Positions 1 to 11,088 of a DNA stretch of 64,000 bases are shown here, piece by piece. The stretch spans positions 7,724,079-7,788,078 of the forward strand of contig OZ038321.1 of the NCBI GenBank assembly GCA_964035795.1. The letters run 5' to 3'. Under the pieces are notes generated by a model. It saw nothing but the letters and a program-made list of their open reading frames with translations. It was not told the DNA's origin and did no database searches. The translations under genes were made by a program, and so were the position numbers. Source of the stretch: Pterobdella sp. o SKG-2022 (Eukaryota > Annelida > Clitellata > Hirudinida > Piscicolidae). Every line of letters begins with the position of its first letter. The first letter of the stretch is position 1.

Positions 1-1515
1 TAGAAAATTGATTTGTGAAATATAGAATTATTTATATTGAGTTGTTGGGGGTTGCCTGGTTACATTATAAGAACATTCTAATTGGTTCTACCACCAACAA
101 AGTCACTTTAGTTGTAAATATTAATGCAATTTAGTTTGAAAAACACTCTTCATTAAATATCTTTATGAATAGGTTTTTAATTAAAAACTACAATAGCTTG
201 TACATATTTATTCGAATAAGAAACAAAAATTTTACGGTTTATGATGGGCTTTATCAACTCAAAACATACTTGCAATTAACTAAAAATTATTTTTAAAAGT
301 CTTATTTTTTAATTCATCTGTGTATTAAGAGATTATTATCTCCCATTTCTATGGCAATTCTATTTAGTACTCTTTAAGCAACACTTAACTATATATAGTT
401 CGACTGCGGTTGACATGATGATGATGAACTACATAAAAGATTTATACGCTACTAAGAGAACTGCAATAATCTAGTGCATTAGAAACAATCAAACACAGCC
501 TTTATCTCATAACTCAATCGAAAAAGCGTCAAATTTTAGAGTCAAATGTTAATAAATTGGTTTATCGAAATCTATTATTGTTGACTTTTCAATTTATTTA
601 AACTGAAGGCTCACCTTTAAAGACGGTTTTATAAAGAAATCTAATTAAGCCTTTGTTTGAACTTCGATTGAAGTTTCACAGCTCTTGCGGGGTCCACTCT
701 TTTATCAACATTTAGCTTGAAAGATTGTTTGATTGATGTGTTTATTTTTATACCTATTTAATTAAAGCAATGAATTTACTTGGGATTTCCATACTTAGTT
801 TCCTATTTAATTTTTATATATCTTATATCGTTTTGATAGTTTGCAAATACTATATTTTCACATCAAAACTAAAAAGTAGAAAACTTTTATGTTAATTGAA
901 AACTAAAAAATGTAAAAAATGTTTGACATTCGCAAATATTTTGAATCCATCAAATGAATCTCAAACACCTTACGACCACTGGGAACACGTGTGGAGCAGG
1001 TGAAAATAACGGTGCTTTGAAATTTTTTCAATATAACGTACCGTGCACGTCTTAAATAATATTTTTGAGATGCTAGTGAAGCTTTATAATCACAAAATAT
1101 TTCTAAAAATCTGTGAGAATAGATTTTAATCTATTTCTAAGCATCTTTCTATTTAAGTTATTAAAACAATTTCTACAGTACATTTTGAAGTTATTAGTTG
1201 TATTTCAATAACAACTCATACTTGTGGCTTTGGAAATGACACAACATTGAATGAATCACAAAACACACTTCCTCGAATGCATACCTTGCTGTTAAACCTT
1301 GACTCGTACCCAGCAGTTGAGCACATTTTAATATATCATTTATAACGATAAAAAATGATAAGAATTAAAATAATAGTAATGATAAAAATGATAAAAATAA
1401 AAAAAATAACAAATATATTAAAGATAAAAACAAGGTAAAAAAGTATGAGGTTTCTTATTTTGGTATAATTAACAGTTTTTATTGAACCAAAATTAACATC
1501 AAAACTATAAGATAG
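1..1515. other. AT-rich stretch, no gene recognised
   Basis: I see no convincing gene here. The DNA is AT-rich with stops in all frames. Around 1340-1440 there is an A-rich degenerate tract of GATAAAAAT-like words; the open minus frame across it is just the translation of that tract (Ile/Phe-rich) and is not a gene. A GAGCAG|GTGAAA donor-like site lies near 1000 after a short open stretch, but nothing supports it further. Confidence 0.6.
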
Positions 1516-1650
1516 CGCCCCCCACGGCATTTCATCCAGTATCCTTTGACTGCCAAGAATTCCGTGGCATCTGTGATCTTTTATGACTTCAATGGTGTTG
1601 ACGGGAAGCTCAAAATGAATATTTTATCCATATGTAATTGTGCTCAGTAA
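1516..1650 (+). CDS. Possible last coding exon of an unknown plus-strand gene
   Basis: A 44-codon open stretch, more GC-rich than its surroundings, ends in TAA at 1648-1650. It reads like protein rather than AT noise (for example ASVIFYDFNGVDGKL). It is preceded by TAG (1513-1515), which could be a 3' splice site; a second possible acceptor, TTTCATCCAG, ends at 1539. A poly(A) signal follows 67 bases after the stop. The opposite strand is also open here, so the strand is not certain. I do not recognise the family, and no upstream exon could be linked to it. Confidence 0.22.
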   Translation, partial: RPPRHFIQYPLTAKNSVASVIFYDFNGVDGKLKMNILSICNCAQ

Positions 1651-1716
1651 TTATGTGCTGAAAATAGAAGTCCCACTGTGAAAGAAAAATATCGGTTTAA
1701 CACTGCATTAACTTCG

Positions 1717-1722
1717 AATAAA
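1717..1722 (+). terminator. Poly(A) signal candidate AATAAA
   Basis: AATAAA is followed within about 10 bases by CA and a T/GT-rich stretch (TTTTGTGATATCTTTT), the usual layout of a cleavage site with its downstream element. It fits as the end of the candidate exon at 1516-1650. Confidence 0.35.
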
Positions 1723-2020
1723 GCACTTTTGTGATATCTTTTAGACTTACTATGAGCTGCATGACTCATTGCTAGATCTATTCATAACTGTAATCTAATA
1801 ACGTTGTCATCATCGTTGTAGACATTCAATATTGTAAAAGAGTGAGAGTAAGGATTAGCTTCAGTTTTTAAGTTTTATGATAGTTAATCAACTTTTAGAT
1901 AATATATAGTTGAGTGACGACAATACAATCGTAAAGAAATTCTTTTACAGCACAAAACATCAATTCTTCACCATTGGAAAAACAATCGAAAAGATCAATG
2001 TGAGACGATCAATATAAAAA

Positions 2021-2034
2021 ATGAAGGCACTCAG
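2021..2034 (+). CDS. Candidate first coding exon (Met-Lys-Ala-Leu...) with splice donor
   Basis: An ATG in A-rich context (AAAAATGAAG) is followed after 14 coding bases by CAG|GTGAGT, a perfect consensus donor at 2035. It would encode M-K-A-L plus two bases of a split codon, the way many secreted proteins start in a short first exon. Upstream lie a TATA-like run near 1901-1909 and a good 3' splice site (TTCTTTTACAG, ending at 1950) that could be a 5'-UTR intron or a trans-splice acceptor. I could not find exon 2: the best acceptor (CAG at 2861-2863) leads to a stop after a few codons. A LINE inserted from 2922 may have broken or moved the rest. Confidence 0.3.
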
Positions 2035-2921
2035 GTGAGTGTTGTCATGAAAAGCCATCTCATCTAACACAGCCTTTCTTAATGGTAGAGATTATGGTTG
2101 AGTATGAATATTAAATGGAGTAAATGAGGACGTTTAATTTATCGTGTGCACTGGCATTAAATATGATTCCCACAAACACACGCGTCAAGTGCGGTAGGAG
2201 TTATATCAATGGCTTCATTATTCAACATGAATCTCTGACTTCATAGCTCATTAAGAGATCTGAAAGTTTTTATTTTGAATAAAATTTGGAGATAGTGCTT
2301 GGTGTTGAAGAATATAAGTAAGGCTTGAGAAATGCGAGAGACCTGATACATGCAGGGCTCAAGGGTTCACAGTCGAAGAGATTATTACAGCTAGGAAGAT
2401 TTTAGACTTTAAATTGATAAATTCGAATAACTTTTCCAAAGCATCTTATGTATCTTCTATAGAGTAATCATCTATAGAACATCAATTTGAAGAATTTTCA
2501 TACATTTATTGAAAATTAAGCTATACTTTTCGGTTGTTATGGCCGTATCATATAACATTAGCATGAAATGATTATTGTAGTTATGGGTTTATATAATGGT
2601 TGGAGTTAAAAGCTTAAAAAGGATAATTTAGGATATTACGTGTCTATATAAGAAAAATTAACTATAAATTGAGTTTAATTAATATTGTATAATGGCTAAT
2701 AACTATGTGTATTATGGACAATTTATGTCTTATTTTTACCGCGAATTAAACCTTACTTTTTAATAAATGTATGAATTTCTTAAAGTGATGTTCTAATTCG
2801 AATATTGAAGGATTGGAAATAAAATTTAAAGCAGAAATTTTTATATTTGCAAACTTTTAACAGGTTCAAAATACCTATCTAAGATGTAATCAATATGCAA
2901 TTGAAAAACTTATTTTAATAT
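2035..2921. other. AT-rich stretch, possible intron
   Basis: No open frame worth calling. The only site of note is a strong acceptor-like sequence ending at CAG 2861-2863 (TTTGCAAACTTTTAACAG). If the exon candidate at 2021 is real, this region would be its first intron. Confidence 0.4.
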
Positions 2922-5881
2922 AAAAAAATAAATTTATATTATTTATTTTTATTTAGTTACATTTATATAGCGCACTTTTCACATAAATTAAACATGTATC
3001 AGAGACGCTTGAAGATACAAATATAGTTTATGAAGAGATTATAGTCTATACAAATAAGCCTTGAGTGATGCTTTGAATGATTGACAAGAAAGTGATCTGA
3101 TTTCATTGGGGAAAGCGTTTCATATTGAAGGTGCTGCATGGCTGAATGATCTACTGAAGTACTTTGTTTTGCCAACTGGTTTGTGGAAAGGTGGATCTTA
3201 ACGAGGAGAGAATATTTATATTGTTGGTGAGATTTTAGAGATATTCAGGGGTTTTTTGAGTGATGACGGTTGTAGGTGAGAGCAGCTAACTTGAAAATTA
3301 GCCTTTTGGGTGAAGAAAGCCAGTGAAGCTTGTCTAGACATTGGGTAGATGGAGTGAAGACATCACAATTGAAAACAATGCGTGCAGTATGATTTTGAAG
3401 TTTTTGTAGCTTTCTAATGAGTGTAGATGGAAGAAAGTAGAAAAGAGAATTGCAGTAGTCTAGTCTAGAAATGATGAGAGCAAGAGCAAGATAGTGAGCT
3501 GTTTGAAAAGTGAGGCATTTACGAATGTGTTTGATGGCTTTGATATGTATGTTACATTTTTTGGCTGTTGAATAGATGTGTTGGTCAAAGGAGAGAGTGT
3601 TATCGATGATGACGCCGAGTAATTTTATTTCGAAAGTGTTTATATTCTGACCAGCTATGTTAACTATTTATGGTAGAGTTTTTATGCGCGATTTAGTACT
3701 GATAAACATTGCATTTGTTTTGTCGATGTTGAGTTTGAGGAGGTTCTGTGAGAGTCAGGTATGTACAGAAGAGACGCATTTAGAGATTTCTTCTACGGCT
3801 AATTGAGGGTTGTCGTAAGAAAATTTTGATGTGAGAATGATGTCATCTGCATATTGATGGAAAGTGATGTGATGTTTTTGAAAAGTTTTGGCTAGAAGGG
3901 AAATGTAGATGACGAAGAGTAGAGAGCCAAGAACAAGCCTTAGTGGAACACCAGCTGAAAGAGGCAGAATGGGTGAAGAAGTTTTACCTACTTTGGCGAA
4001 CTGAGAACGATTTGTGAAGTATGAACCTAGCCAAAAAAGAATTGAATCTACAACTTTGAAATCATGCTACAAGCGAGAGATAAGTTTATGATGGTCAACC
4101 GTGTCAAAAGCGGCAGACAGATCTAGTGAAACTAGCAGCCTTTCTCGACCGTTATCTTGAGCTCTTCTGAGTGTGTCTGTTACGCGTAGAAGAACAGTTT
4201 CACACGAATGATGTTTGTTGTAGGCAGATCGAAATTTGTTGAAGGATGATGAAGCGAATAAATGAGTGGAGAGTTGGAATAAGGCAATCTTTTTCAGAAT
4301 TTTAGATAATGCTGTAAGATTGGACAACGGTCTATAATTGAAAAGATTAGTTTTTTTAGCATTGGGGTTACTTGGACAGTTTTGAAATTGGAGAGAAAAC
4401 CGTCTTGAGAGAAAGAAAGGTTTGCCAGTTTAGCAATTATTGGAGAAAGGATTGTTGAGAAAAGTTTCAAAAGAAATGTCGGTAAGATGTCGAGTAGAGA
4501 GGTTTTTAACAAGGAGACTTATTAAGTAAACATCATGGTGGGACACCTAATCGAAACAACTAAAGTAAAAATTGCTTTTGCTATTCTGTATGTCGTTGTT
4601 GTAATAACTGATGTAAGGATCGCTGCTACTGTTTTCATGAGTAGTTGACTAGGTATCTATTGAAAATTCATTTTGCACAACATCACATAAGCGTGGTTTT
4701 TTAGTCAGACTAAAGTTTTTGAAACTTCGCATATCTTGTTGGATTGACTCAAAAGATTGATGTATATTGATAATTTTATTGTTAAAAAATGCAGAAAAAG
4801 ATGAAGCTAGGTTATTTTCTTCAGTTTGAGAAAAGAGTGATATGCGAGAAGACTTGCGAAGAATGGGATTGGTAATATTCCAGGTTTTTTTTGAATTTTG
4901 AGTGCTGTGTGCGCAAGTAGTACGAGACGACTGAATTAGACCTCTCGCTTTAGCTCTTGCAAGGGATACGAGCAGTCGCTCAGAGGATGATCGCTCTATT
5001 TTCCGAAGCTGGCCTTTTGCAAGGCGGGCTTCATAAGAAATAGGAAACAGGTACAAACAGGTGACTCTGAATTTGAAGGTGCGAAGTGGAGCCTGTTGGT
5101 GAGTGATTTATTGAGATGATGAGTGAAATTATCGACGTGAGTTGTTTCTATGGGTGTTAGATTTTGGCTGCGTGAAAAGGCCTTTTTCAAGAAGTTTATA
5201 GTTGACTGTGCTAAAGCATCGTCTGACAGAAATTATTGGTGCTAGGTGATGTTTTATAAGATTAAGATTTCAAGTGATGAGTGCATGGTCTGAAAAGAAT
5301 AGTGTTGATTTATTATTTTTGATGAGGTTAGAGTTGGATGGACTAATTGTAAGGTCCAGGGTGTTGCCTAAGGAGTGTGTGGAAAAGTTGATGTGTTGAA
5401 GCATATTCTGTTCTGAAAGTAGATGAGAGAGTGGGCTTGATGGGTTGGATATTTTTGGGTAATTAAAATCACCTAAGATTATGTGGAGAGTGGTTAAGAA
5501 TGATATATTATTTAAGAGTGGATAGTTGGTTGATGAAATTAGGGCTAATAGGTGGTCGGTAGATGAGGGATGAATTGAGAGTGAAGGTTCTAGTTGACAG
5601 TCTGGTAGTTAATATTTCGAAAGAAGAGTATGCTTTATGGTTGAGGCGAAAGGCGGAAATCTTGTTTGTTAAAATAAGAGCAATTCGACCACCGCATTTT
5701 CCAGATTGACAATGTGCATGAAGGACGCTGTAATTAGGAGGACATATATTATAGTGAAAAAGGTTGTGGTGGTTTGAAGTGATCCAAGTTTCAGTGAGAA
5801 CAAGTAGATCGAGCGATGAAGATGAGATGGCATCAAGAATATGAGATGGTTTGTTAATGATGGAGCGAGGGTTGATTTTAT
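2922..5881 (-). mobile_element. L2/CR1-like LINE, near full ORF2, degenerate
   Basis: A non-LTR retrotransposon copy in minus orientation. Reading from high to low coordinates it has an AP-type endonuclease, a linker, reverse transcriptase, the C-terminal domain typical of L2/CR1 elements, and a short 3' tail. The 3' end carries GCGCTATATAAATGTAACT near 2957-2975 followed by an AAATAAA-rich tail, a form common in such elements. The 5' end is cut inside the endonuclease at about 5881, next to a TAAA microsatellite. The family call rests on the endonuclease motifs, the RT motifs and the C-terminal LDYCNSL and LHWLSS-type motifs. No clear target-site duplication can be seen because both flanks are AT-rich. 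Confidence 0.88.
3039..5881 (-). pseudogene. LINE ORF2 (endonuclease-reverse transcriptase), broken
   Basis: About 940 codons remain, close to a usual L2/CR1 ORF2 minus its first residues. Endonuclease motifs: LTETW (5784-5798), a CGG(R) and YRPP region, GDFN (5462-5473), GNTLDLTIS, and SDH (5285-5293); these carry the catalytic Glu, Asn, Asp and His. RT motifs: LDLSAAFDTVDH (about 4091-4126), a GVP box decayed to GVPLRLVLGSLLF (about 3915-3952), and the catalytic YADD (3842-3853), followed by LKLN and LLGVIID. The C-terminal part has LDYCNSL and LHWLSS. Breaks: frameshifts near 5510, between 4512 and 4649, near 4325 and near 3150; in-frame stops at 4067-4069, 3755-3757, 3668-3670 and 3245-3247. 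At 3755 and again in the C-terminal AAPSI*NAFP box the stop sits where Trp is expected (TGG to TGA). It cannot make protein. Confidence 0.88.
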
Positions 5882-5912
5882 TAAAAAAATAATAAATAAA
5901 TAAATAAATGAA

Positions 5913-5979
<67 letters not shown>

Positions 5980-6081
5980 ATCAATAAATAAATAAAAAAT
6001 AAATAAAGAAATAAATAAATAAAAAAAAATGAAAAAATAAAGAAAGAAAGAAAGAAAGCAAGCAAGAAAGAAATAAATAAA

Positions 6082-6129
<48 letters not shown>

Positions 6130-6131
6130 AA
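5882..6131. repeat. (TAAA)n microsatellite with GAAA/AAGC-variant core
   Basis: About 250 bases of TAAA repeats with two pure arms (roughly 5890-5990 and 6080-6130) and a variant middle of GAAA and AAGC words (about 6000-6075). The minus-strand translation, a run of Leu-Phe-Ile-Tyr, is a shadow of the repeat and not a gene. It lies flush against the 5' end of the minus-strand LINE. Confidence 0.95.
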
Positions 6132-6806
6132 AAATAAAATAATTTTTGAATTTGATGCTGATGGTTCTGATTGTGTTGAAAAATTATGGTCTTCATTATC
6201 ATCAGTTCTACTAGCAATGTAATGTATATGCACACAGATTTTTCATCAACATGTTGGGCAATTAAGGCACTCCATTGCACAACATCTTTCTCAACATAAA
6301 CCCGATGTTTTTTGGGTTTTGTTTCTGCTTTCAGTAAAAGTTAATATTTGCCTTTCTGCTGTGATTTTTCCAACAATGAAATTTTTCATAGAAAAGCTGA
6401 CATCATGATTTTTTCTTCTTTGACCAAAATGCTTAGTCCATTTCCCTTGTAAGTCTTTTAATAGGCTCCTCAGCACTTGGGGTAATATGTTTAATTACCT
6501 TCATTTTCTATACTACAATGTATTATTGTTTTGTATTGTAATTTTTAAGAATCACTAAGTCTGTTTTTTTTTTATTGGTTGTTTACAGTTATTTTTTTTC
6601 ATTGTGGGAATAGATGTTTTGTATGTTGTACTTCAAAATGTTAGCTAATCTAAAAGCTATGTATCTCGATAAAATTTGTGTTCGTTCTTTTTTGGCTAGT
6701 GTAAAATCTTTTTTTATGTTTAGTGTTTAAAAAAAAACTATTTTTTACTCATATCTTATATGATTATCATAATAAATAAATTTCAATACTTCCATTCGTG
6801 GTGGGT
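6132..6806. other. No gene recognised; possible decayed coding remnant
   Basis: Between 6170 and 6480 the minus strand is open in one frame then another without stops for 50-60 codons each (6291-6476, then overlapping frames to about 6150), with moderately complex composition. I do not recognise a domain. It may be an old transposon or exon remnant; the rest (6480-6800) is AT-rich and empty. Confidence 0.35.
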
Positions 6807-7197
6807 TAAATCTATTGTAGATTCCTATTGCTTTACTGGTGTGAATCCTGGGTAGTGACCGACGTTGGAGTGAAGTAAGTTGATGGCACCTACACTCGAA
6901 CACTCCGAAGAGCCAAAAATTTCTCCTGAAAAGACCGCCCATAAAATGCTCAGCTATACGGTTAAATTCCAAAGTTGTTTACCACAATCAAAAGAAGACG
7001 GTTAGCGCTTGCTGGACAGCTTGGCACAACGAGCCTGCAAAAACTCTGTTGTTCTGGAAGCCGTCCAAGTATAACACTGAAAGAGGTACTTCAAAAAGAC
7101 ACAGGGCTGACTTCTAACGAACTACGTACTGCTATGGCTGATAGACAAGTATAGAGAAAAAATTACGTCATGCCACCAAACTGAAGATCGGAGGCAA
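6807..7197 (+). pseudogene. 3' end of a second LINE family (RT C-terminal region), plus strand
   Basis: Plus-strand translation in shifting frames gives the C-terminal blocks that follow the RT domain in a widespread invertebrate LINE type: LLLYWCESW, then DGTYTRTLRRAKN, NAQLYG, IKRRRLALAGQ, EPAKTLLFWKP, and LQKDTGLTSNELRTAMADRQV. Stops interrupt it (for example after KNFS, and TAG after ADRQV where Trp is expected), and there is at least one frameshift in the EPAK...KPS region. The copy is 5'-truncated near 6807. It ends in GGAGGCAA and runs directly into the TAC tract at 7198, the position where a LINE's simple 3' tail would sit. The family is distinct from the minus-strand L2-like element. 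The clade (RTE-like or other) is uncertain. Confidence 0.75.
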
Positions 7198-8901
<1,704 letters not shown>

Positions 8902-8926
8902 GAAAGAAGGTAATAATTATAGTTTT

Positions 8927-9067
8927 TTAACTGTAATTTTGCTCTTTCAAGACCTTTGTTTCTTGTAGACAAAGTATATCCATGTTGTATCCGGTGAATA
9001 CTTTGTCTAGGCACTTTTTTTTAGATTGACTGGATAGTCCACGAACATTTAGAGATCCACTCAAAAG
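8927..9067 (-). pseudogene. LINE endonuclease N-terminal fragment, minus strand
   Basis: An open stretch of about 46 codons on the minus strand contains SLNVRGLSSQSKKKCLDKV followed by YNMDILCLQETKV, the start of an AP-endonuclease domain of a non-LTR retrotransposon (Asn-Val-Arg near the start, then the catalytic Glu of LQET). An in-frame TAG (9068-9070) precedes it and a TAA (8927-8929) ends it. The rest of the element is missing: the frame runs toward the TAC tract. Its motifs (LCLQETK) differ from those of the L2-like copy (LVLTETW), so it is another family. Confidence 0.72.
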
Positions 9068-9070
9068 CTA

Positions 9071-10413
9071 TTTGGTATTTCTGATTTTGTTTTGACAGAT
9101 TACCATGCTGAAATTGCACGAGAGGCATCAGAACGAAATGTTTTATGATAAGGCTAAACATATCGAAAATTATAACTGTTTTTTAATCAATAAATGTATT
9201 GTCATTCTTTTATGGATCGACGTAAAATATTTTTGAATAATATAGTAATTTTTTAGTTACAGCTTGTTGTAATATCTGTAAAATCTGATTTTTTGGAAAA
9301 AATTTAAAGTTTTTTATTGTGAAGTTATTGGCTTCAATGTTGACTGATATTTCAAAAACTTTAGTCATAGTTTTTGAACGATAATAGTCATCAAAATAAT
9401 TTATCAAAACTGTATTTTTTGGAACCAAACATTTTAGCAAAGATTTAAAAAAAAGATTTTGATTTTAGTTAGTTAATAATAACCACTTTTTTAAAACAAC
9501 AAACTATTTTGTTCAACGTCAAACAATGACAAGCATTTGAAAATTATTTTGGCAAAATATTAGAATGAAGAACCTTTAAACTTTTTATGAAAAAAAAATT
9601 TTTTAATATATAGTTATATTGAATTTATTTTTTGTATGTCAACGAAATTTGTATACTTCTCCACCACAGTCCTATAAATGGGACTTAATTTGTTATTGAA
9701 AAAAAATGATTGCAAACAAACTGAAAATTGTATATATATTGTTCTTGAGAAATAAGGCAGTTCACGAACAAAATTTGAACTTTTGTTATAGCCTTAACCC
9801 GGCGGTTGATAAGTCAAATTTTTGAAGCAAAAAGTTTCAAATCTACTGTGTCTTTGTGAAATACTGAAAATTCCTAACACATGCAATATAGGGGTCTTTG
9901 GAAAAGCCCTATACATTCCCTAGTTACATTTATATGATAATCGATGAATAAATTGAAACATAGATGCGAAATAATTATTTTGGCAATTAATATAAAAAAA
10001 TCTTAATCATTGAAACGAAACATAAAATAAAACGACAAGCGGACACTACCGATTTAAATATGTTTTGTGGCTTAAATGAACATAACATGAATAAACTAAA
10101 CCTTTAATTTGAAAGTTTTCAAAAGACATGATTGAAGTTATTGATAAGTTTTCTATCGTTTGAAAACATTGTTGGAGAATTGCACAATGTGGAGAGCTTT
10201 TATAGGCAAAATAAAAAATCTATTACATCTGTACCAATTGGTCAGTGAAGCTTAAAAGCAAAACAATCAATCAATTGTAATAAGATAATGTATGGAAAAA
10301 ACTATATATAGATTGGAAAATATCTTTGCCTTCATGAAGTTTTCACCATTTATGACAGTTGACTTACAAGAGGTTAGTAATGTAATAGTACAAAAAAACA
10401 AAGGATTTTGATT
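9071..10413. other. AT-rich stretch, no gene recognised
   Basis: No gene is supported. The open minus frame at 9210-9440 is made mostly of Ile, Lys, Asn, Phe and Tyr as expected from AT-rich DNA and matches nothing I know. No RNA gene or transposon end was seen. This is the region downstream of the giant minus-strand gene. Confidence 0.5.
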
Positions 10414-10419
10414 TTTATT
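10414..10419 (-). terminator. Distal poly(A) signal candidate (AATAAA, minus strand)
   Basis: AATAAA on the minus strand, about 85 bases downstream of a very strong 3' splice site (exon start at 10503) and followed by T-rich sequence (TTTGTTTTTTTGTAC). It could end an alternative 3'-terminal exon of the giant gene. Confidence 0.3.
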
Positions 10420-10503
10420 GAAAATAAATACCAATAAAAAACTGTTCACAAAAAAAAGAACTGGAATTAAAAAAAGTAGCTGTTCACTGCATCGTTCCCA
10501 AAG

Positions 10504-10526
10504 CTGAAAAAAAAGAATAGTTAGAA
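10504..10526 (-). promoter_or_regulatory. Strong 3' splice acceptor (minus strand)
   Basis: Branch-like TTCTAAC followed by TATTCTTTTTTTTCAG gives an almost ideal acceptor, with the exon beginning at 10503. The sequence after it has no good open frame, so it would be a 3'-UTR exon, an alternative last exon, or a trans-splice acceptor of a downstream transcript. Which of these cannot be told from sequence alone. Confidence 0.4.
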
Positions 10527-10742
10527 AATTTATAAAACATCTCATTGAGTAGAGTTTCGTACAATAACTTCATAATAGGAGAGAAACTTATTCGTAAAAC
10601 AAGTTTTTTGAGAATTTAAAAATATTTTCTAAACACATAGAAGTTCTACGGGGTCAAAAAATTATTATTTTTCAAAATAAATGTATCATTGGAGTGCTTT
10701 TGAAGATCTGAAAAAGTGTTATTAATATCTTCTATGAATAAA

Positions 10743-10748
10743 TTTATT
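10743..10748 (-). terminator. Proximal poly(A) signal candidate (AATAAA, minus strand)
   Basis: Minus-strand AATAAA about 145 bases after the TAA stop of the transmembrane exon (10894-10896). This is a normal distance for a short 3' UTR of the giant gene. Confidence 0.4.
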
Positions 10749-10893
10749 ATTTTTAAATAACGGCTGAAAAACTAAGAGGAACAGGAGAAAAATTTTACAA
10801 GTTTAGAAATAAGTGTACTATTAAGTTAATTTGGTGTTATTTAGAAGTTATTGTACGTAAACGATATGATAAAAAAAAACAAAATAATAAGGA

Positions 10894-10994
10894 TTAAAAC
10901 GAACCATAGTTACGAGTGAATAAAAGTAAGAGGAGGAGAACAATGAGACAAGATAGAAAGCCAACATACCAGAAGATAACTTGATTTGCACTCT
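10894..10994 (-). CDS. Last exon of the giant mucin gene: transmembrane segment and short tail
   Basis: The minus-strand acceptor TTATTTTATCTAG ends at 10995, so the exon starts at 10994. Joined to the donor at 11089/11088, the split codon becomes CAG (Gln), and the frame continues through SANQVIFWYVGFL, a run of Leu/Ile/Val (LIVLLLLLLF) and TRNYGSF, with a TAA stop at 10894-10896. This gives 32 codons after the split codon: one membrane helix of about 22-24 residues flanked by Gln/Asn outside and Thr-Arg-Asn inside, then a cytoplasmic tail of about 7 residues. The phase match between the two exons and the sense of the product (Thr-rich ectodomain, then anchor) support the model. A GPI signal is less likely because a polar tail follows the hydrophobic stretch. 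Confidence 0.65.
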
Positions 10995-11088
10995 CTAGAT
11001 AAAATAATGAACAAATACATAAAAGATGAAAAAAATTGAAATTAGACAAAATGTGATTGCAAGAAAAACAAAAGGAGAAAAAACTAAC
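10995..11088 (-). other. Predicted 94-bp intron
   Basis: It begins with GTTAGT at 11088 and ends with ATTTTATCTAG at 10995, with TCTAAT (near 11045) as a possible branch site and a T-rich 3' half. The TAG stop of the unspliced frame (11084-11086) lies inside the donor, so retention of this intron yields a protein ending in Ser-Ser-Arg-Arg-Arg without a membrane anchor. Confidence 0.6.

Noticed and set aside
1336..1530. Minus-strand open frame of 64 codons
   Set aside because: Its second half is the translation of an A-rich degenerate tract, giving an Ile/Phe run, and there is no support for a gene end there. Only the GC-richer part upstream is of interest, and it reads better on the plus strand.
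5508..6233. Minus-strand frame with a long Leu-Phe-Ile-Tyr run, apparently fused to an endonuclease-like end
   Set aside because: The hydrophobic run is the TAAA microsatellite translated. The LINE endonuclease part is real, but the fusion is chance frame continuity.
6745..6972. Minus-strand open frame of 75 codons
   Set aside because: It is antisense to the plus-strand LINE C-terminal remnant, which explains the sequence better.
9210..9440. Minus-strand open frame of 76 codons
   Set aside because: Composition is what AT-rich DNA gives by chance (Lys, Asn, Ile, Phe, Tyr); no motif, splice or start support.
10267..10545. Hydrophobic minus-strand open frame of 92 codons
   Set aside because: It crosses a strong splice acceptor and a poly(A) signal and is made of T-rich runs; more likely 3' UTR or intron sequence than a membrane protein.
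10894..10994. GPI-attachment signal instead of a transmembrane anchor
   Set aside because: A charged and polar tail (TRNYGSF) follows the hydrophobic stretch, which GPI signals normally lack; kept as a lesser alternative.
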